A DNA stretch of 64,000 nt from Verrucomicrobiia bacterium (GCA_026125285.1 JAHCLO010000006.1:62001-126000); one strand, 5' to 3'; shown: positions 44,913 to 53,351, counted from the stretch's first letter. Notes: generated by a model not told the origin, from the letters alone. Program-made: numbers and translations.

Positions 44913-45820
44913 GCTTCACGCGCGTTTCCAAATCGCACCCGTGCCCGGTTTGCAAGAAACCGGATTGGTGTCGCGTATTCGGCGACGGTTGGGTGGAGTG
45001 TATGCGGGTGCAATCCGATAGGCCGGCGAAGTCCGGCGGCTGGATGCACTCGCAACGCGAGTTGTCACCGGGGCGGCTGACGCCGCGAGCGCCGCGATCT
45101 GCACCGCCGCCGACGATCAACGCGACGAAACTGATGCGCGACTGGCTCGCCGCGACTACGCTGACCGCGCTGGCGGAGTTCGCCGCGTCGCTCGGCGTTT
45201 CAACGCCGTCATTGGTTGCCGTCGGCGCGGCTTGGGCTGCGCCACATTCGGCCTGGGCGTTCCCGATGTGCGATGGCTACGGCAACGTGGTCGGCATCCG
45301 GCTGCGCAACGAACGCGGCAAGTTCGCCGTGCGTGGCAGTCGGCAGGGCATTTTTCTCTGCACGTGCGAACGGATCGCACCTGCTGGAATCCAGCAGGTT
45401 GAGCACGCGCAATCCGTTGCAAATCAGGCAAACCAAAGTCTTCAACCCACCGATTCCGGTGGGTTGAGCGTGGCCGTGAGTGCGATCGGTTCGCAGTCTC
45501 GAACCCTGTTCGTCTGCGAAGGGCCGACTGACACGGCGGCGGCCATCGAGCTGGGCCTGTTCGCCGTCGGTCGCCCGAACTGCTGTTGCGGCGGCGCGGA
45601 GATCAAGGTTTTCGCCCGGCGTCACGATTGCCGTCGCGTCGTCATCATTTCCGACAACGACAAACCCGGGCTCGACGGGGCGCGCAAGGTCGGCGGCGAA
45701 CTCAAACTGCCGTTCGCCGTGTATGTGCCGCCCGCCAAGGACGTGCGCGAGTTCGTCCGGCTCGGCGGCACGCGCGCGATGATCGAGAGCACCCTCAACA
45801 ACACGATCTGGAACACATGA
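44909..45820 (+). CDS. Toprim primase-like protein with N-terminal zinc site
   Basis: 303 residues. Cys cluster CPVCKKPDWC...WVEC (12-31) like a CHC2 zinc ribbon; C-terminal Toprim domain with VCEGPTDTAAAIELG (about 201) and IISDNDKPGLDGA (about 246). Between them, residues about 157-195 (APAGIQQVEHAQ...TDSGGLSVA) come from DNA with two perfect hairpins (45379-45399 and 45443-45466), so they are probably an in-frame palindromic insertion. The helicase half of a primase-helicase is absent; the helicase at 42557 may supply it. Confidence 0.82.
   Translation: MSFTRVSKSHPCPVCKKPDWCRVFGDGWVECMRVQSDRPAKSGGWMHSQRELSPGRLTPRAPRSAPPPTINATKLMRDWLAATTLTALAEFAASLGVSTPSLVAVGAAWAAPHSAWAFPMCDGYGNVVGIRLRNERGKFAVRGSRQGIFLCTCERIAPAGIQQVEHAQSVANQANQSLQPTDSGGLSVAVSAIGSQSRTLFVCEGPTDTAAAIELGLFAVGRPNCCCGGAEIKVFARRHDCRRVVIISDNDKPGLDGARKVGGELKLPFAVYVPPAKDVREFVRLGGTRAMIESTLNNTIWNT
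45379..45399. repeat. Perfect 9-bp hairpin inside primase gene
   Basis: ACCTGCTGG (45379-45387) and CCAGCAGGT (45391-45399) with a 3-base loop, followed by TGAGC, the same context that follows the hairpin at 45443. Confidence 0.65.
45443..45466. repeat. Perfect 10-bp hairpin inside primase gene
   Basis: CAACCCACCG (45443-45452) and CGGTGGGTTG (45457-45466) with the loop ATTC. Same layout as 45379-45399, 64 bases away. Confidence 0.65.
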
Positions 45821-46179
45821 AAAAACCCTCCGCTTACCTGCCGCTCTACGGCAACGACTTTTTCGAGGCCATCGCCGGTTATCCCGATGCCGTCGGCATG
45901 GGATACCTGCGCGCGCTCTGGCACTACTGGAATCACACCGGCTGCGACGGCCTGCCCGACGATGACGAATATCTGCGCCGCGTCTGTTGCTGCGATGCTT
46001 CGGCATGGGTGCGCACCAAAGGAATCATTTTCGACAACCGTTACCACTTCCGGCTGGAGGACGGCGTCTGGCATCAACCGCGCTGCCGGGAGGAGTGGCG
46101 GAAGTCCCAGGAAATTTTCGCGCAACGCTCGAAGGTCGGCAGCGCGGCGGCAAAGAAGCGGTGGGAAGGCCATGCCTGA
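45817..46179 (+). CDS. DUF1376 (YdaU-like) replication protein, probable frameshift near the 3' end
   Basis: 120 residues; the N-terminal DUF1376 pattern is clear (YLPLYGNDFFEAIAGYPDA, YLRALWHYW, GLPDDDEYLRRVC). Family members usually continue after KKRWEG with a tail rich in Ala/Met/Asp and Ser-Glu repeats. Here the frame stops after KKRWEGHA, but the +1 frame from 46172 reads PDAMPAAMPDALRH...SESESESKKS to 46261, exactly that kind of tail. So one base has probably been gained or lost near 46168-46172, or the frame is changed by recoding. The start overlaps the primase stop by four bases. Confidence 0.75.
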   Translation: MKKPSAYLPLYGNDFFEAIAGYPDAVGMGYLRALWHYWNHTGCDGLPDDDEYLRRVCCCDASAWVRTKGIIFDNRYHFRLEDGVWHQPRCREEWRKSQEIFAQRSKVGSAAAKKRWEGHA

Positions 46180-46261
46180 CGCAATGCCTGCGGCAATGCC
46201 GGACGCATTGCGTCACGGATGCCATTCAGAATCAGAATCAGAATCAAAGAAGTCTCCATAG
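46172..46261 (+). CDS. Out-of-frame C-terminal tail of the DUF1376 protein
   Basis: 29 codons in the +1 frame relative to the gene upstream: MPDAMPAAMPDALRHG followed by SESESESKKSP and a stop. It could also be expressed from its own ATG, but I take it as the displaced tail of 45817-46179. Confidence 0.45.
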   Translation: MPDAMPAAMPDALRHGCHSESESESKKSP

Positions 46262-46280
46262 GTAAGAAAGGTATTAAGAT

Positions 46281-46598
46281 ATGAGTAATGAAGTTGAGAA
46301 GGTAGTAACTCAGAATAGCAGTAAAGGGCGGCTGCTCCGGTTCTTGTTCAAGCCGCCGCGTCTCGGGCCAGTGCCGCCGACTTGGGTGGCAACCGATCTA
46401 GCAGGCGTGGCGATCTTCAATCGGTTTGCCGCGAGGCTGGCGAAGTCGCCGCCTGATCTGGTCACGCATCTGGGCATGGTGCGGTCGAACGCCTACTACG
46501 CCGCCGGGTGTCCGCTCGAACTGTGCGACCATGCGGCGGCGCGGGATGTGTGGAGGGTCATTTACCAAGAATCTATCGAGGAGGGTCTATGCCGCTAA
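46281..46598 (+). CDS. Hypothetical phage protein
   Basis: 105 residues, no recognised domain. Moderately basic, with RLLRFLFKPPRLGPVPPTWV near the start and a helical C-terminus. It overlaps the small terminase start by ten bases. AAGAAAGG lies 14 bases before the ATG. Confidence 0.55.
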   Translation: MSNEVEKVVTQNSSKGRLLRFLFKPPRLGPVPPTWVATDLAGVAIFNRFAARLAKSPPDLVTHLGMVRSNAYYAAGCPLELCDHAAARDVWRVIYQESIEEGLCR

Positions 46599-47245
46599 TG
46601 TTTGAACAGCAACCCCGCGAATCGAATAAGGCGTTTGCCGCATTCAGCTTGTATTTGAGCCTCGGGCCGGAGCGGTCGCTCGCGACGGTTGCACAGAAGT
46701 TGAACAAGAGTGTGACGATTCTCGGGCGGTGGTCGTCGAAGTTCGACTGGCCGGCGCGGGTGGCCGCGCACGGGGCGCACTTGGCCGTGGTCGAACGCGA
46801 AGCGGTGGAGGCGGTCGCGCGGAGCAAGGCGGCGGAATGGGAAAGCCGCGAACAGGCGTTGAGGGAAACGGAATGGCAGATGCACGAGCGGGCCATCGCG
46901 GCTGCCAAGCGCGGACTCGACGCCTACATGGAACGCGAGAAGGTCTATGCCAACCTCGCCGACATCGCGCGGATGCTGGAAATCGCCAGCAAGCTGGGCC
47001 GGCTGGCGACGGGCCTCGGCACGGACGGCGAGCGGCGCAAAGGCGACGATCTGCCGACTGTGCGCGTCGAAGTCACGGTCGCGCTCGAAAAAATCTACGG
47101 CGAGCCGTTGCCGGGCGAAGTGGTGGACGTGGAGGTCGTCGGAGGCCCGTCGCGGACGCAAAACAGGGTTTTGGCGTCGCAAACAGGGAGTCCGGGATCG
47201 CAAACAGGGGAATTGCCGGCGCAAACAGGGGAGATCAAGCCATGA
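46589..47245 (+). CDS. Small terminase subunit-like protein
   Basis: 218 residues from the ATG at 46589 with GAGGAGGG before it. N-terminal HTH (SLATVAQKLNKSVTILGRWSS), a central helical/coiled segment (VVEREAVEAVARSKAAEWESREQA) for oligomerisation, and a C-terminal QTG repeat tail. It lies just before the large terminase gene with a 4-base overlap. The repeat-coding DNA (47161-47230) may be the packaging site. Confidence 0.75.
   Translation: MPLMFEQQPRESNKAFAAFSLYLSLGPERSLATVAQKLNKSVTILGRWSSKFDWPARVAAHGAHLAVVEREAVEAVARSKAAEWESREQALRETEWQMHERAIAAAKRGLDAYMEREKVYANLADIARMLEIASKLGRLATGLGTDGERRKGDDLPTVRVEVTVALEKIYGEPLPGEVVDVEVVGGPSRTQNRVLASQTGSPGSQTGELPAQTGEIKP
47161..47230. repeat. Four AAACAGGG iterons, about 21-bp period, at the small/large terminase junction
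   Basis: AAACAGGG occurs at 47161, 47181, 47202 and 47223 (periods 20, 21, 21), that is two helical turns apart. Three copies are extended to CGCAAACAGGG. pac sites often lie within the small terminase gene, so this is a candidate packaging initiation site. Confidence 0.5.
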
Positions 47246-48639
47246 CACCTTGGGAACGCTATTTCCTGATTGGCCGGCGTGCAGGCTGTCCGAAGGACCA
47301 GATGCAGCGGTTTGAGCGGGCCGACGTGATTCTGCAGGAGCGGCAACTCGTCGCCAGCGCCGCCGCGCGACTGTGCGACCGCGCCGATGGGCCGACGGCC
47401 ATCGGCTACGGCGGCGCGCGTGGCGGCGGCAAGTCGCATTGGTTGCTCGCGCAGATGGGTGTGGACGATTGCCAGCGCGTGCCGGGGTTGAAATGCCTGC
47501 TGCTACGCAAGGTGGGCAAGGCGAACCTGGAGCACTTTGAGGATCTGCGCCGGAAGTTGTTCACGAATCTCGGTCACGAGTTCTCGGCGTTCCGCGGCAT
47601 CCTGACTTTCAACAACGGCTCGCGCATCATCGCCGGGCATTTCCAGAACGAGAAGGACATTGATGCGTATCTTGGTTTGGAATACGACGTGATTGGGATC
47701 GAGGAGGCGACCACGCTCACCACACGCAAATACCAGGACATCACGACGTGCTGCCGCACGAGCAAATCGAATTGGCGTCCGCGAATTTATTCCACAACAA
47801 ATCCGGGGGGTGTCGGTCACGCGTGGTATCGGACGCGGTTCGTCGCGCCGATGCTCGAACGTCGCGAGACTGAAACGAGATTCGTGTCGGCCCGCGTGAC
47901 CGACAATCGGTGGAACAACCCGGAATACATCCGGGTGTTGCAGGGTTTGAGCGGGTGGCAGCGCCGCGCGTGGCTGGACGGCGACTGGGACATTGCCGCC
48001 GGCCAGTTCTTCACGACGGTGCGGCGGGAAGTGCATGTCGTCAAAAACTTCGATGACACGCGGGCGCGGGAATGGTTTTGCGCGATGGACTACGGCTTCG
48101 CGCACTACACCGTGGTGCTGCTCGGTTGCACCGACGGTGACGGGAATCTGTTCGTGGTGGACGAACACGCGGAGCGGCTGTGGCTACCGCAGCGTCACGC
48201 GCCCGCGATCAAGGGGATGCTGGCACGGCACAAGATCGGCGACCGGAAGCTGGAGCTCGGCGATTTGAAACGGTTCGTAGCCGGCGCGGACGTGTTCTCG
48301 CGGCAGAGCGACGGGACGACGGTGGCGGCGCAGTATGCGCGGCAAGGCATCACGTTGCGCCCGGCGAACACGGATCGGCTCAACGGCTGGGCGGAAATTA
48401 TGACGCGCTTCGGCGACATCGAGGCGAACATCCGGCCGAGTCTGTTCATTGACCAGCGATGCGGGCGGCTGATTGAAACGCTGCCGACGCTGCAACACGA
48501 TCCAAACCGGCCCGAGGACGTGCTCAAGATTGACGCGGACGACGATGGCGTTGGTGGCGATGATTGCGCCGACTGCCTGCGTTACCTGGTGGCGACGAAA
48601 ACCCGGACGGTCACGCAGCGGAAATTGCGGGGGTTGTAA
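47242..48639 (+). CDS. terL: Phage terminase large subunit
   Basis: 465 residues from the ATG at 47242. ATPase: Walker A GGARGGGKSHW (about 57-67), Walker B DVIGIEEATTL (about 149), coupling motif YSTTNPGG (about 180). Nuclease: AMDYGFAHYTVVLL (about 281) gives the first Asp, and DDGVGGDDCADCLRY near the end gives the last. Length is typical and all motifs seem intact. DNA packaging motor that docks on the portal encoded at 54066. Confidence 0.93.
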   Translation: MTPWERYFLIGRRAGCPKDQMQRFERADVILQERQLVASAAARLCDRADGPTAIGYGGARGGGKSHWLLAQMGVDDCQRVPGLKCLLLRKVGKANLEHFEDLRRKLFTNLGHEFSAFRGILTFNNGSRIIAGHFQNEKDIDAYLGLEYDVIGIEEATTLTTRKYQDITTCCRTSKSNWRPRIYSTTNPGGVGHAWYRTRFVAPMLERRETETRFVSARVTDNRWNNPEYIRVLQGLSGWQRRAWLDGDWDIAAGQFFTTVRREVHVVKNFDDTRAREWFCAMDYGFAHYTVVLLGCTDGDGNLFVVDEHAERLWLPQRHAPAIKGMLARHKIGDRKLELGDLKRFVAGADVFSRQSDGTTVAAQYARQGITLRPANTDRLNGWAEIMTRFGDIEANIRPSLFIDQRCGRLIETLPTLQHDPNRPEDVLKIDADDDGVGGDDCADCLRYLVATKTRTVTQRKLRGL

Positions 48640-48740
48640 GAAATGGAGTCGAGAGGTCCACGACCTTTCGCGCGGTCTGGTGCGCGTAGCACCAGCGCCG
48701 GGGTTTGGGGACGACGCGAGTTCCCAACAGCGATGGCTGC

Positions 48741-48767
48741 GCGGCTGAACCCTCAAGGTTCAGCCGC
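48741..48767. repeat. Perfect 11-bp palindrome after terL
   Basis: GCGGCTGAACC (48741-48751) and GGTTCAGCCGC (48757-48767) with a 5-base loop. It lies between convergent genes and resembles the hairpins inside the primase gene; it has no T run for a standard terminator. Confidence 0.6.
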
Positions 48768-48815
48768 GAAAATTTATGGGGGGGCGCACGGTGGCGAGCC
48801 GTGCGCCTGTGATGG

Positions 48816-49277
48816 TCAATCCTCGTCCGGCATCATCACCGTGATGGCAGGCGCGGGGTCGTCCATGTCCTGCGGGCCGCACTGCGCGATGAGTTTCACG
48901 AGTTTGGCGCGGCGGTTGTCGTTGCGCACGTAGAGCGCAACCGGGATGCGGTCAACACCGGGGCGAGCACGGAGGATTCCGAATCTCGTCATCCACACGA
49001 CATCCCAGAGTCTCCCGGCTTCGTCTTGCGCGGTCACGTCGGGCGGCACGGCGACGTAGGCATCCCAAACGGCGCGAGTCAGGAACATGGGATATTTGAT
49101 TCCGGCTTCCTGCGCGGTTTTGGTCACGTCCACCTGCACGCCGTCGGCGACGGCTTGCGCTCGGGTGTAACTGTAAACCACCGGGCCAAAGGCGGTGATG
49201 CCGTCGGCGATCTGCTGCGGCTCGCCGAAAACGGCGGCGAGTGCTTCCTCTGGATTTATGTTCTGGTCTTGGTTCAT
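48816..49277 (-). CDS. DUF6573-like protein
   Basis: 153 residues from the ATG at 49277 with AAAGGAA upstream. The sequence (GITAFGPVVYSYTRAQAVADGV, MFLTRAVWDAYV, GRLWDVVWM) resembles the small DUF6573 proteins found on plasmids and phages, of unknown function. It is convergent with terL and starts the antisense accessory block. Confidence 0.65.
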   Translation of the reverse strand: MNQDQNINPEEALAAVFGEPQQIADGITAFGPVVYSYTRAQAVADGVQVDVTKTAQEAGIKYPMFLTRAVWDAYVAVPPDVTAQDEAGRLWDVVWMTRFGILRARPGVDRIPVALYVRNDNRRAKLVKLIAQCGPQDMDDPAPAITVMMPDED

Positions 49278-49290
49278 GGTGTGATTCCTT

Positions 49291-49539
49291 TCAAGCGGGC
49301 GTTGCCTCGTGGATGAGGTCGAGGCGTTTGCTGCTGGCCAAGTGGCGGGCGACATCTTCCGCAATCTCGAAACTGCGGAAGTGTTGCAAGTGGCTGACCG
49401 GCTCGGCTTCGTCGTCGCCGATATAAACCACCCAAACGGGGATTTCCTCGCCTTCATGGTCACGGTCGGATTGCGGGCCGTCGAAATACACGGCGCGATA
49501 AAGTCCGGTGTTGGTAAAGTCTGCGGTTGCGATGCACAT
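49291..49539 (-). CDS. Hypothetical small protein
   Basis: 82 residues, acidic, no recognised family. IPVWVVYIGDDEAEPVSHL is the most ordered segment. Only 13 bases separate it from the DUF6573-like gene, so they are probably co-transcribed. Confidence 0.5.
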   Translation of the reverse strand: MCIATADFTNTGLYRAVYFDGPQSDRDHEGEEIPVWVVYIGDDEAEPVSHLQHFRSFEIAEDVARHLASSKRLDLIHEATPA

Positions 49540-49544
49540 AAATT

Positions 49545-49760
49545 TCAGCGGTTAAGGATTGGAATTTCGGAGTTTGGGCTGATGCGCTCCAGCTTGGGGC
49601 GCGGTTGAATCGTCACCGGCTTGCCAAAGCGCGGCGTGATGGTGCGCGGCTTCTGAATCACCGCGACAAGGGCGGCGGATTCGCTCACGCGAATCACGCG
49701 GCACGGCTGGCCGGCATACTCGACAACGTCACCGGCTCGGAGTGTGTAAGAGTTGGTCAT
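49545..49760 (-). CDS. Hypothetical small beta-rich protein
   Basis: 71 residues from the internal ATG at 49760. The N-terminus (LRAGDVVEYAGQPCRVIRV) looks like a small SH3/KOW-type barrel. An upstream start at 49811 would overlap the next gene. Six bases from the gene downstream. Confidence 0.5.
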   Translation of the reverse strand: MTNSYTLRAGDVVEYAGQPCRVIRVSESAALVAVIQKPRTITPRFGKPVTIQPRPKLERISPNSEIPILNR

Positions 49761-49807
49761 AATCTTGGTGAAGTGATGGGGCGCACTGTCACTGCGCCCC
49801 GGTTGAA

Positions 49808-50266
49808 TCACGCGGCGACGGCTTCCGGGGTCTGCGCCTTCGTGCTGCGGCGGATGCTCGCCGGGCGATAGCTGGAATACTTCTCGTGCGGGTCGTTGTT
49901 ACTGCTCAAGCGGAACAGTCCGCACGGGTGCTGCCATGCCTGACGCTCACGATTCCAATGGAAGCCAAGCTGGGCCAACTGCTGCCGAATCTCGGCGGCG
50001 GGCTGCTCCTTGAACGTCACCCAAACCCATTTGCCTACCACCTCGGCGGTGCGGTAAACGTCGGGCAACGTGGTCAACAAAAGGTTCAACACCTTCGGTG
50101 TCGGCAACGTGCGGTTCGCCTTCCGTGCTTCCGAATCAATCGGCAAGCGATTGTCTTTGCGCTCCGGCTGCGGTGCGCTCTGCGCTTCGGTGCTTGTGTT
50201 AGTCTGCTCGATATTGCGGATCTGCTCCCGAGCCCCTGAGTTATTTTTTTGTGATGTAGTTTTCAT
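49808..50266 (-). CDS. Hypothetical accessory protein with WVWVTF...LGFHW motif
   Basis: 152 residues from the ATG at 50266, with an in-frame ATG also at 50290. Disordered, Gln/Asn-rich N-terminus, then a compact domain KWVWVTFKEQP ... LGFHWNRERQAWQHPCG, which resembles the small 'trimmed by Trp' domains of plasmid and phage accessory proteins. Function unknown. It is the first gene of the small-protein operon. Confidence 0.55.
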   Translation of the reverse strand: MKTTSQKNNSGAREQIRNIEQTNTSTEAQSAPQPERKDNRLPIDSEARKANRTLPTPKVLNLLLTTLPDVYRTAEVVGKWVWVTFKEQPAAEIRQQLAQLGFHWNRERQAWQHPCGLFRLSSNNDPHEKYSSYRPASIRRSTKAQTPEAVAA

Positions 50267-50290
50267 GGTCTTTTTTTTTCTGCTCTGCAT

Positions 50291-52050
50291 TGCGTCTTCT
50301 GTCCGTCGCCCTTCATGAAAAAGCGGAAGCCCCAGCCCTCCCCCGTGGAAGTGGTCTTCAGAAGGTCGCCGCGAGGGGCGGGCTGGTCTTGGGCTGACGC
50401 CATGAGGGCGATGGAGAGAAACGCAGAAGCAGAAAAAGCCGGACCTGAAAACGAAGCTGCCGACACAAAAAAACTTCGTTTCCCCACATTCGAGCGAAGC
50501 GAGCCAACTATCTCCCAGCGCAGACTCCTTGGGGATGGAAGGGGTCTAGCATTGGGGTTGGGCGGGGGTGCGAGCCGCACCGGCGAGCATTGGGGCAAGC
50601 AGACCCGGCTGTTCCTTTCAAGGCGAGTGGTTGAGTTGGCGCGACAGATGCCTGCGAACTGGCGCGGTGATTGCCACGCGACGAGGGCAGTCGCGTGCCG
50701 CCGGGGGACGGCGGGAAGCAATCAGCGTGACAGTGAAGCAGCGGTGCGTCACACAACGCCATATTGTGCGACCCTTTATTCCAGCGCTGAAGCGGCTCAC
50801 GAGTGAGGAGTGTCGGTGCGATCAGGAATAAAGGTGTGAAGCGACGCAGGAGCGGAACGAACGCACAATATGTGTTGTGTGTAGCACCGGGGAGCAAGGC
50901 GAGGCCACAGGCGCGCAGGAACGAGCACCGTAAGCCTCGCCGGTCTGTTGTGCCAACCAGCCGCGAGCCGATGCCTTTGGCCGGGTCTGCTGGACTCGCT
51001 CCCCGGCGCAGTCGCGATAGCGCAAGCCAACGAATCTGAGTCTTCGACGGCAGAGCGGAGGGCGAGGGCTGCGACGCGATGGGTGCATGGGCGCGATCGG
51101 CAGCACCGCCCGCAGCCTGACGGCGAAGTCTCAGACCAACTTGGTTTTGTCAGTGAGGTCGGCGTGTTTTGCGACGCAGGAGCAAACGCGCCGTGCTCAC
51201 GGTTAATGGTGATGTCCTCGGCGATAGGCGAAGCCTCGCGCCGTATTGCTGGTGTCCAGGCCGGACGAAGTCTCGCGGCCATATTGGCAGGCGTGCCTGC
51301 ACCCACCGGGCCGATATGCGGAGCATCGCGGCGTTTGGCGTCTTGCGTTTTTGGGCGCACCGCTGTCCGTGCCGGTCTCGGCAGTTTGCGGCCGTCGGAA
51401 TGAGCGAGAGCATCCAGCGAAGTCGGCGAAGCTGAGTGCGGCAGCGAATGGAGCGGGCGGAAAGCTGCCGAGTCCGGCCAGCGGTGCGGGCGGAACAGTG
51501 CGGAAGCGGTGAGCTTGTAATCTGGGCGAACCGCGTCACTTGGCGCGAGCCGAAGCCGATGGGCGACCAGGGGCGCGTCAGCGCCAGGCTCGGCTCGCGC
51601 AAGTGTCCGCTCTGTGACGCCGCGCTGCTGCCGTTGTTGAATCGAGGCGCGAAGCGACGAGTCGTCCAAAATATTTCCGCGATAGCGGCCATCTTTTCCT
51701 TGATGCCTGACCCGCGCGCGCCAGACCGTTCGAGCAACCAGCAACGGTGGATTGGAACAGAGGCGTTCGAGCGTGGTGAGACGTCCAACGCGCGCGCGGG
51801 TAGTGAGAGGGCCGCCGAGAGTGACGTTCGTAAACCCGAGATGGCGGCCCGGCCCAGCGCCGTTAGGCGCTAGGGCGAACGTCAGGCATCGCGCGCGCGG
51901 CGGTGATGAACGTAAATGGAAACCGTGAATCTCGTTGCGCGCCTCGTGGTGGTTGAGCACGCGAATGGAGTGCAGCGCGAACTAATTTCACTCCGAGCGA
52001 AGCGAGCCAACTTTGTCTTTCGAGGGCGAACGAATTACAAGGCGCGTTCA
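50291..52050. other. 1.7-kb GC-rich region with no convincing protein gene; possible structured RNA or decayed DNA
   Basis: Open frames here (for example 50315-50806 plus, 50797-51960 minus) translate into Arg/Pro/Ala/Ser-rich low-quality sequence and overlap heavily on both strands. The DNA has many GC-rich hairpins (for example AGCGCC-GTT-AGGCGCT around 51862-51876) and short repeats: CGAGCGAAGCGAGCCAACT at about 50493 and again at about 51993, GCGACGCAGGAGC at about 50838 and 51172. The first repeat brackets most of the region. It may encode a large non-coding RNA like those of other phages (GOLLD, ROOL) or be degraded sequence. No similarity to known classes can be shown by eye. Confidence 0.4.
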
Positions 52051-52095
52051 AATTGTCAGCGACTCACGACTTCACCTGGCTGCGTGTGAATCGAA

Positions 52096-52758
52096 TCACT
52101 GAGCGGGAGCAAACGCGCGTTGGTGCAAATTTGCAAGAGAGTTGCCGAGTGAAGCACGAAAGACTTTATTCACCGGTTCAATTTCGGAAAGTCCAGCCCA
52201 CGCCTTTGGAACGACATACATGTTGCGCGGGGACATGAGATCGAGGAAATGCGTCTGAAGATTCCGAATGGGATACTCGTGAAGTTCACCGCGAAGCTTC
52301 ATTCCGACTGGCACGATGTGGCCAACCTTCCAATTTCGTTTGTTGGGGTTATCTCCCAACTTATCGAGGTTGCAAAAATATCTGGTCTTGGACTTGTTGG
52401 CAGCCTTGATAGCCATTGCAAAGGGAATCGAATCTGACAGCAAAGCCTGCCGGACTTGTTTAAGGCTCGGCGTTTCACCACGCTCGGCAAGTGTAATTGC
52501 CCACTGTGCTGGCGAATTATCGGACGGGATGAGCACCCGGTTGGTATGGTGTATTACTTCGCTTCCAGGAGCACCCTTTGATGATCGCACAATGAGGGGC
52601 ATCGAGGTATCTCTGACCCAAGCAACGAGAAGTTCATCCCACGCGAGCAAAACATCTTCGGCAATCGTCGGTCTATGTGGCGAATTGTGCCAAAGCGTTG
52701 CGACAAGATTTAAGGCTTGAAGGAGTTCCGGTTCAAAAGATTGGGGACACACTTTCAT
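52096..52758 (-). CDS. Hypothetical protein with HNH-like segment, partner of HEPN protein
   Basis: 220 residues from the ATG at 52758 (a TTG at 52767 is also possible). The C-terminal part has KVGHIVPVGMKLRGELHEYPIRNLQTHFLDLMSPRNMYVVP, with His, Asn and the MSPRNM context suggesting an HNH-type fold, although the full set of catalytic residues is not evident. It follows the HEPN gene by 32 bases on the same strand, so the two are probably an operon. Confidence 0.55.
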   Translation of the reverse strand: MKVCPQSFEPELLQALNLVATLWHNSPHRPTIAEDVLLAWDELLVAWVRDTSMPLIVRSSKGAPGSEVIHHTNRVLIPSDNSPAQWAITLAERGETPSLKQVRQALLSDSIPFAMAIKAANKSKTRYFCNLDKLGDNPNKRNWKVGHIVPVGMKLRGELHEYPIRNLQTHFLDLMSPRNMYVVPKAWAGLSEIEPVNKVFRASLGNSLANLHQRAFAPAQ

Positions 52759-52790
52759 GCCGGTCAATTCAGGAAATCAGTAGTAAGGGA

Positions 52791-53351
52791 TCAAATTTGT
52801 TTCAAGGCGAGATCCGTCGCCTCAACCAGAAATTTGAGAAGCGCGATGCCTTTTTCCAATTCGTCACGTTTCACAATGTGGCCGTTGACCGTAGTAAGTG
52901 CTGAGGCTGGCGATCGGTGGGCAGCATCGCCGCGTTTGGATACCAGGGTGTCCAGGTATTTTCTGGTAGTGGGAACGCCAAGGCCGGACCACGCCCAAGT
53001 CTTGGTGACATCAATGCTCAGGTAATCCAGAAACAGCTTCTGGGTCTTCGCGGAGTTGGGATTGTGCAACCGCGCAATATCCTCGCGGAACTTGGACTCC
53101 ACAAAATGAGCGAGCGGACTGCCGGCAATCTGCTGGAGACGTGGTTGGAGCGCCTCGGACAAACGGTCCTCAATGTAAGTTTCCCAAGCGGTCAGAGCCA
53201 GGATAAGGCCGGCACGTTTGAACACCTCGGTTTGCGGTGGCGGCGGCTTGCTGTTGAGTTTGTCGAATTGGTCGAGGAGAATTTCGGCGTCCTTGATTGC
53301 AGCTTGGAAAACCTTGGCGGCCTGGGATGTGGGAGGCGTCGAATTTGGCAT
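52791..53351 (-). CDS. HEPN-domain protein (RiboL-PSP-HEPN type)
   Basis: 186 residues. The helical core LILALTAWETYIEDRLSEAL and the motif KRGDAAHRS match HEPN families; RGDAAH is the R-x4-H ribonuclease signature. The product should be a small metal-independent RNase or RNA-binding protein, typical of toxin and abortive-infection systems. With the gene at 52096 it may form a toxin-antitoxin or defence pair carried by the phage-like element, antisense to the head genes. Confidence 0.7.
   Translation of the reverse strand: MPNSTPPTSQAAKVFQAAIKDAEILLDQFDKLNSKPPPPQTEVFKRAGLILALTAWETYIEDRLSEALQPRLQQIAGSPLAHFVESKFREDIARLHNPNSAKTQKLFLDYLSIDVTKTWAWSGLGVPTTRKYLDTLVSKRGDAAHRSPASALTTVNGHIVKRDELEKGIALLKFLVEATDLALKQI

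Noticed and set aside
50315-50806. 163-codon plus-strand open frame
   Set aside because: The start MKKRKPQPSPVEVVF looks like translated repetitive DNA and the rest is low-quality; no family features.
50797-51960. 387-codon minus-strand open frame
   Set aside because: Composition is Arg/Pro/Ala/Ser-rich without any domain, it is overlapped by frames on the other strand, and it lacks a ribosome site; such frames are expected in GC-rich non-coding DNA.
50291-52050. Group II intron
   Set aside because: No maturase/RT and no recognisable domain V hairpin at the 3' end; cannot be supported.
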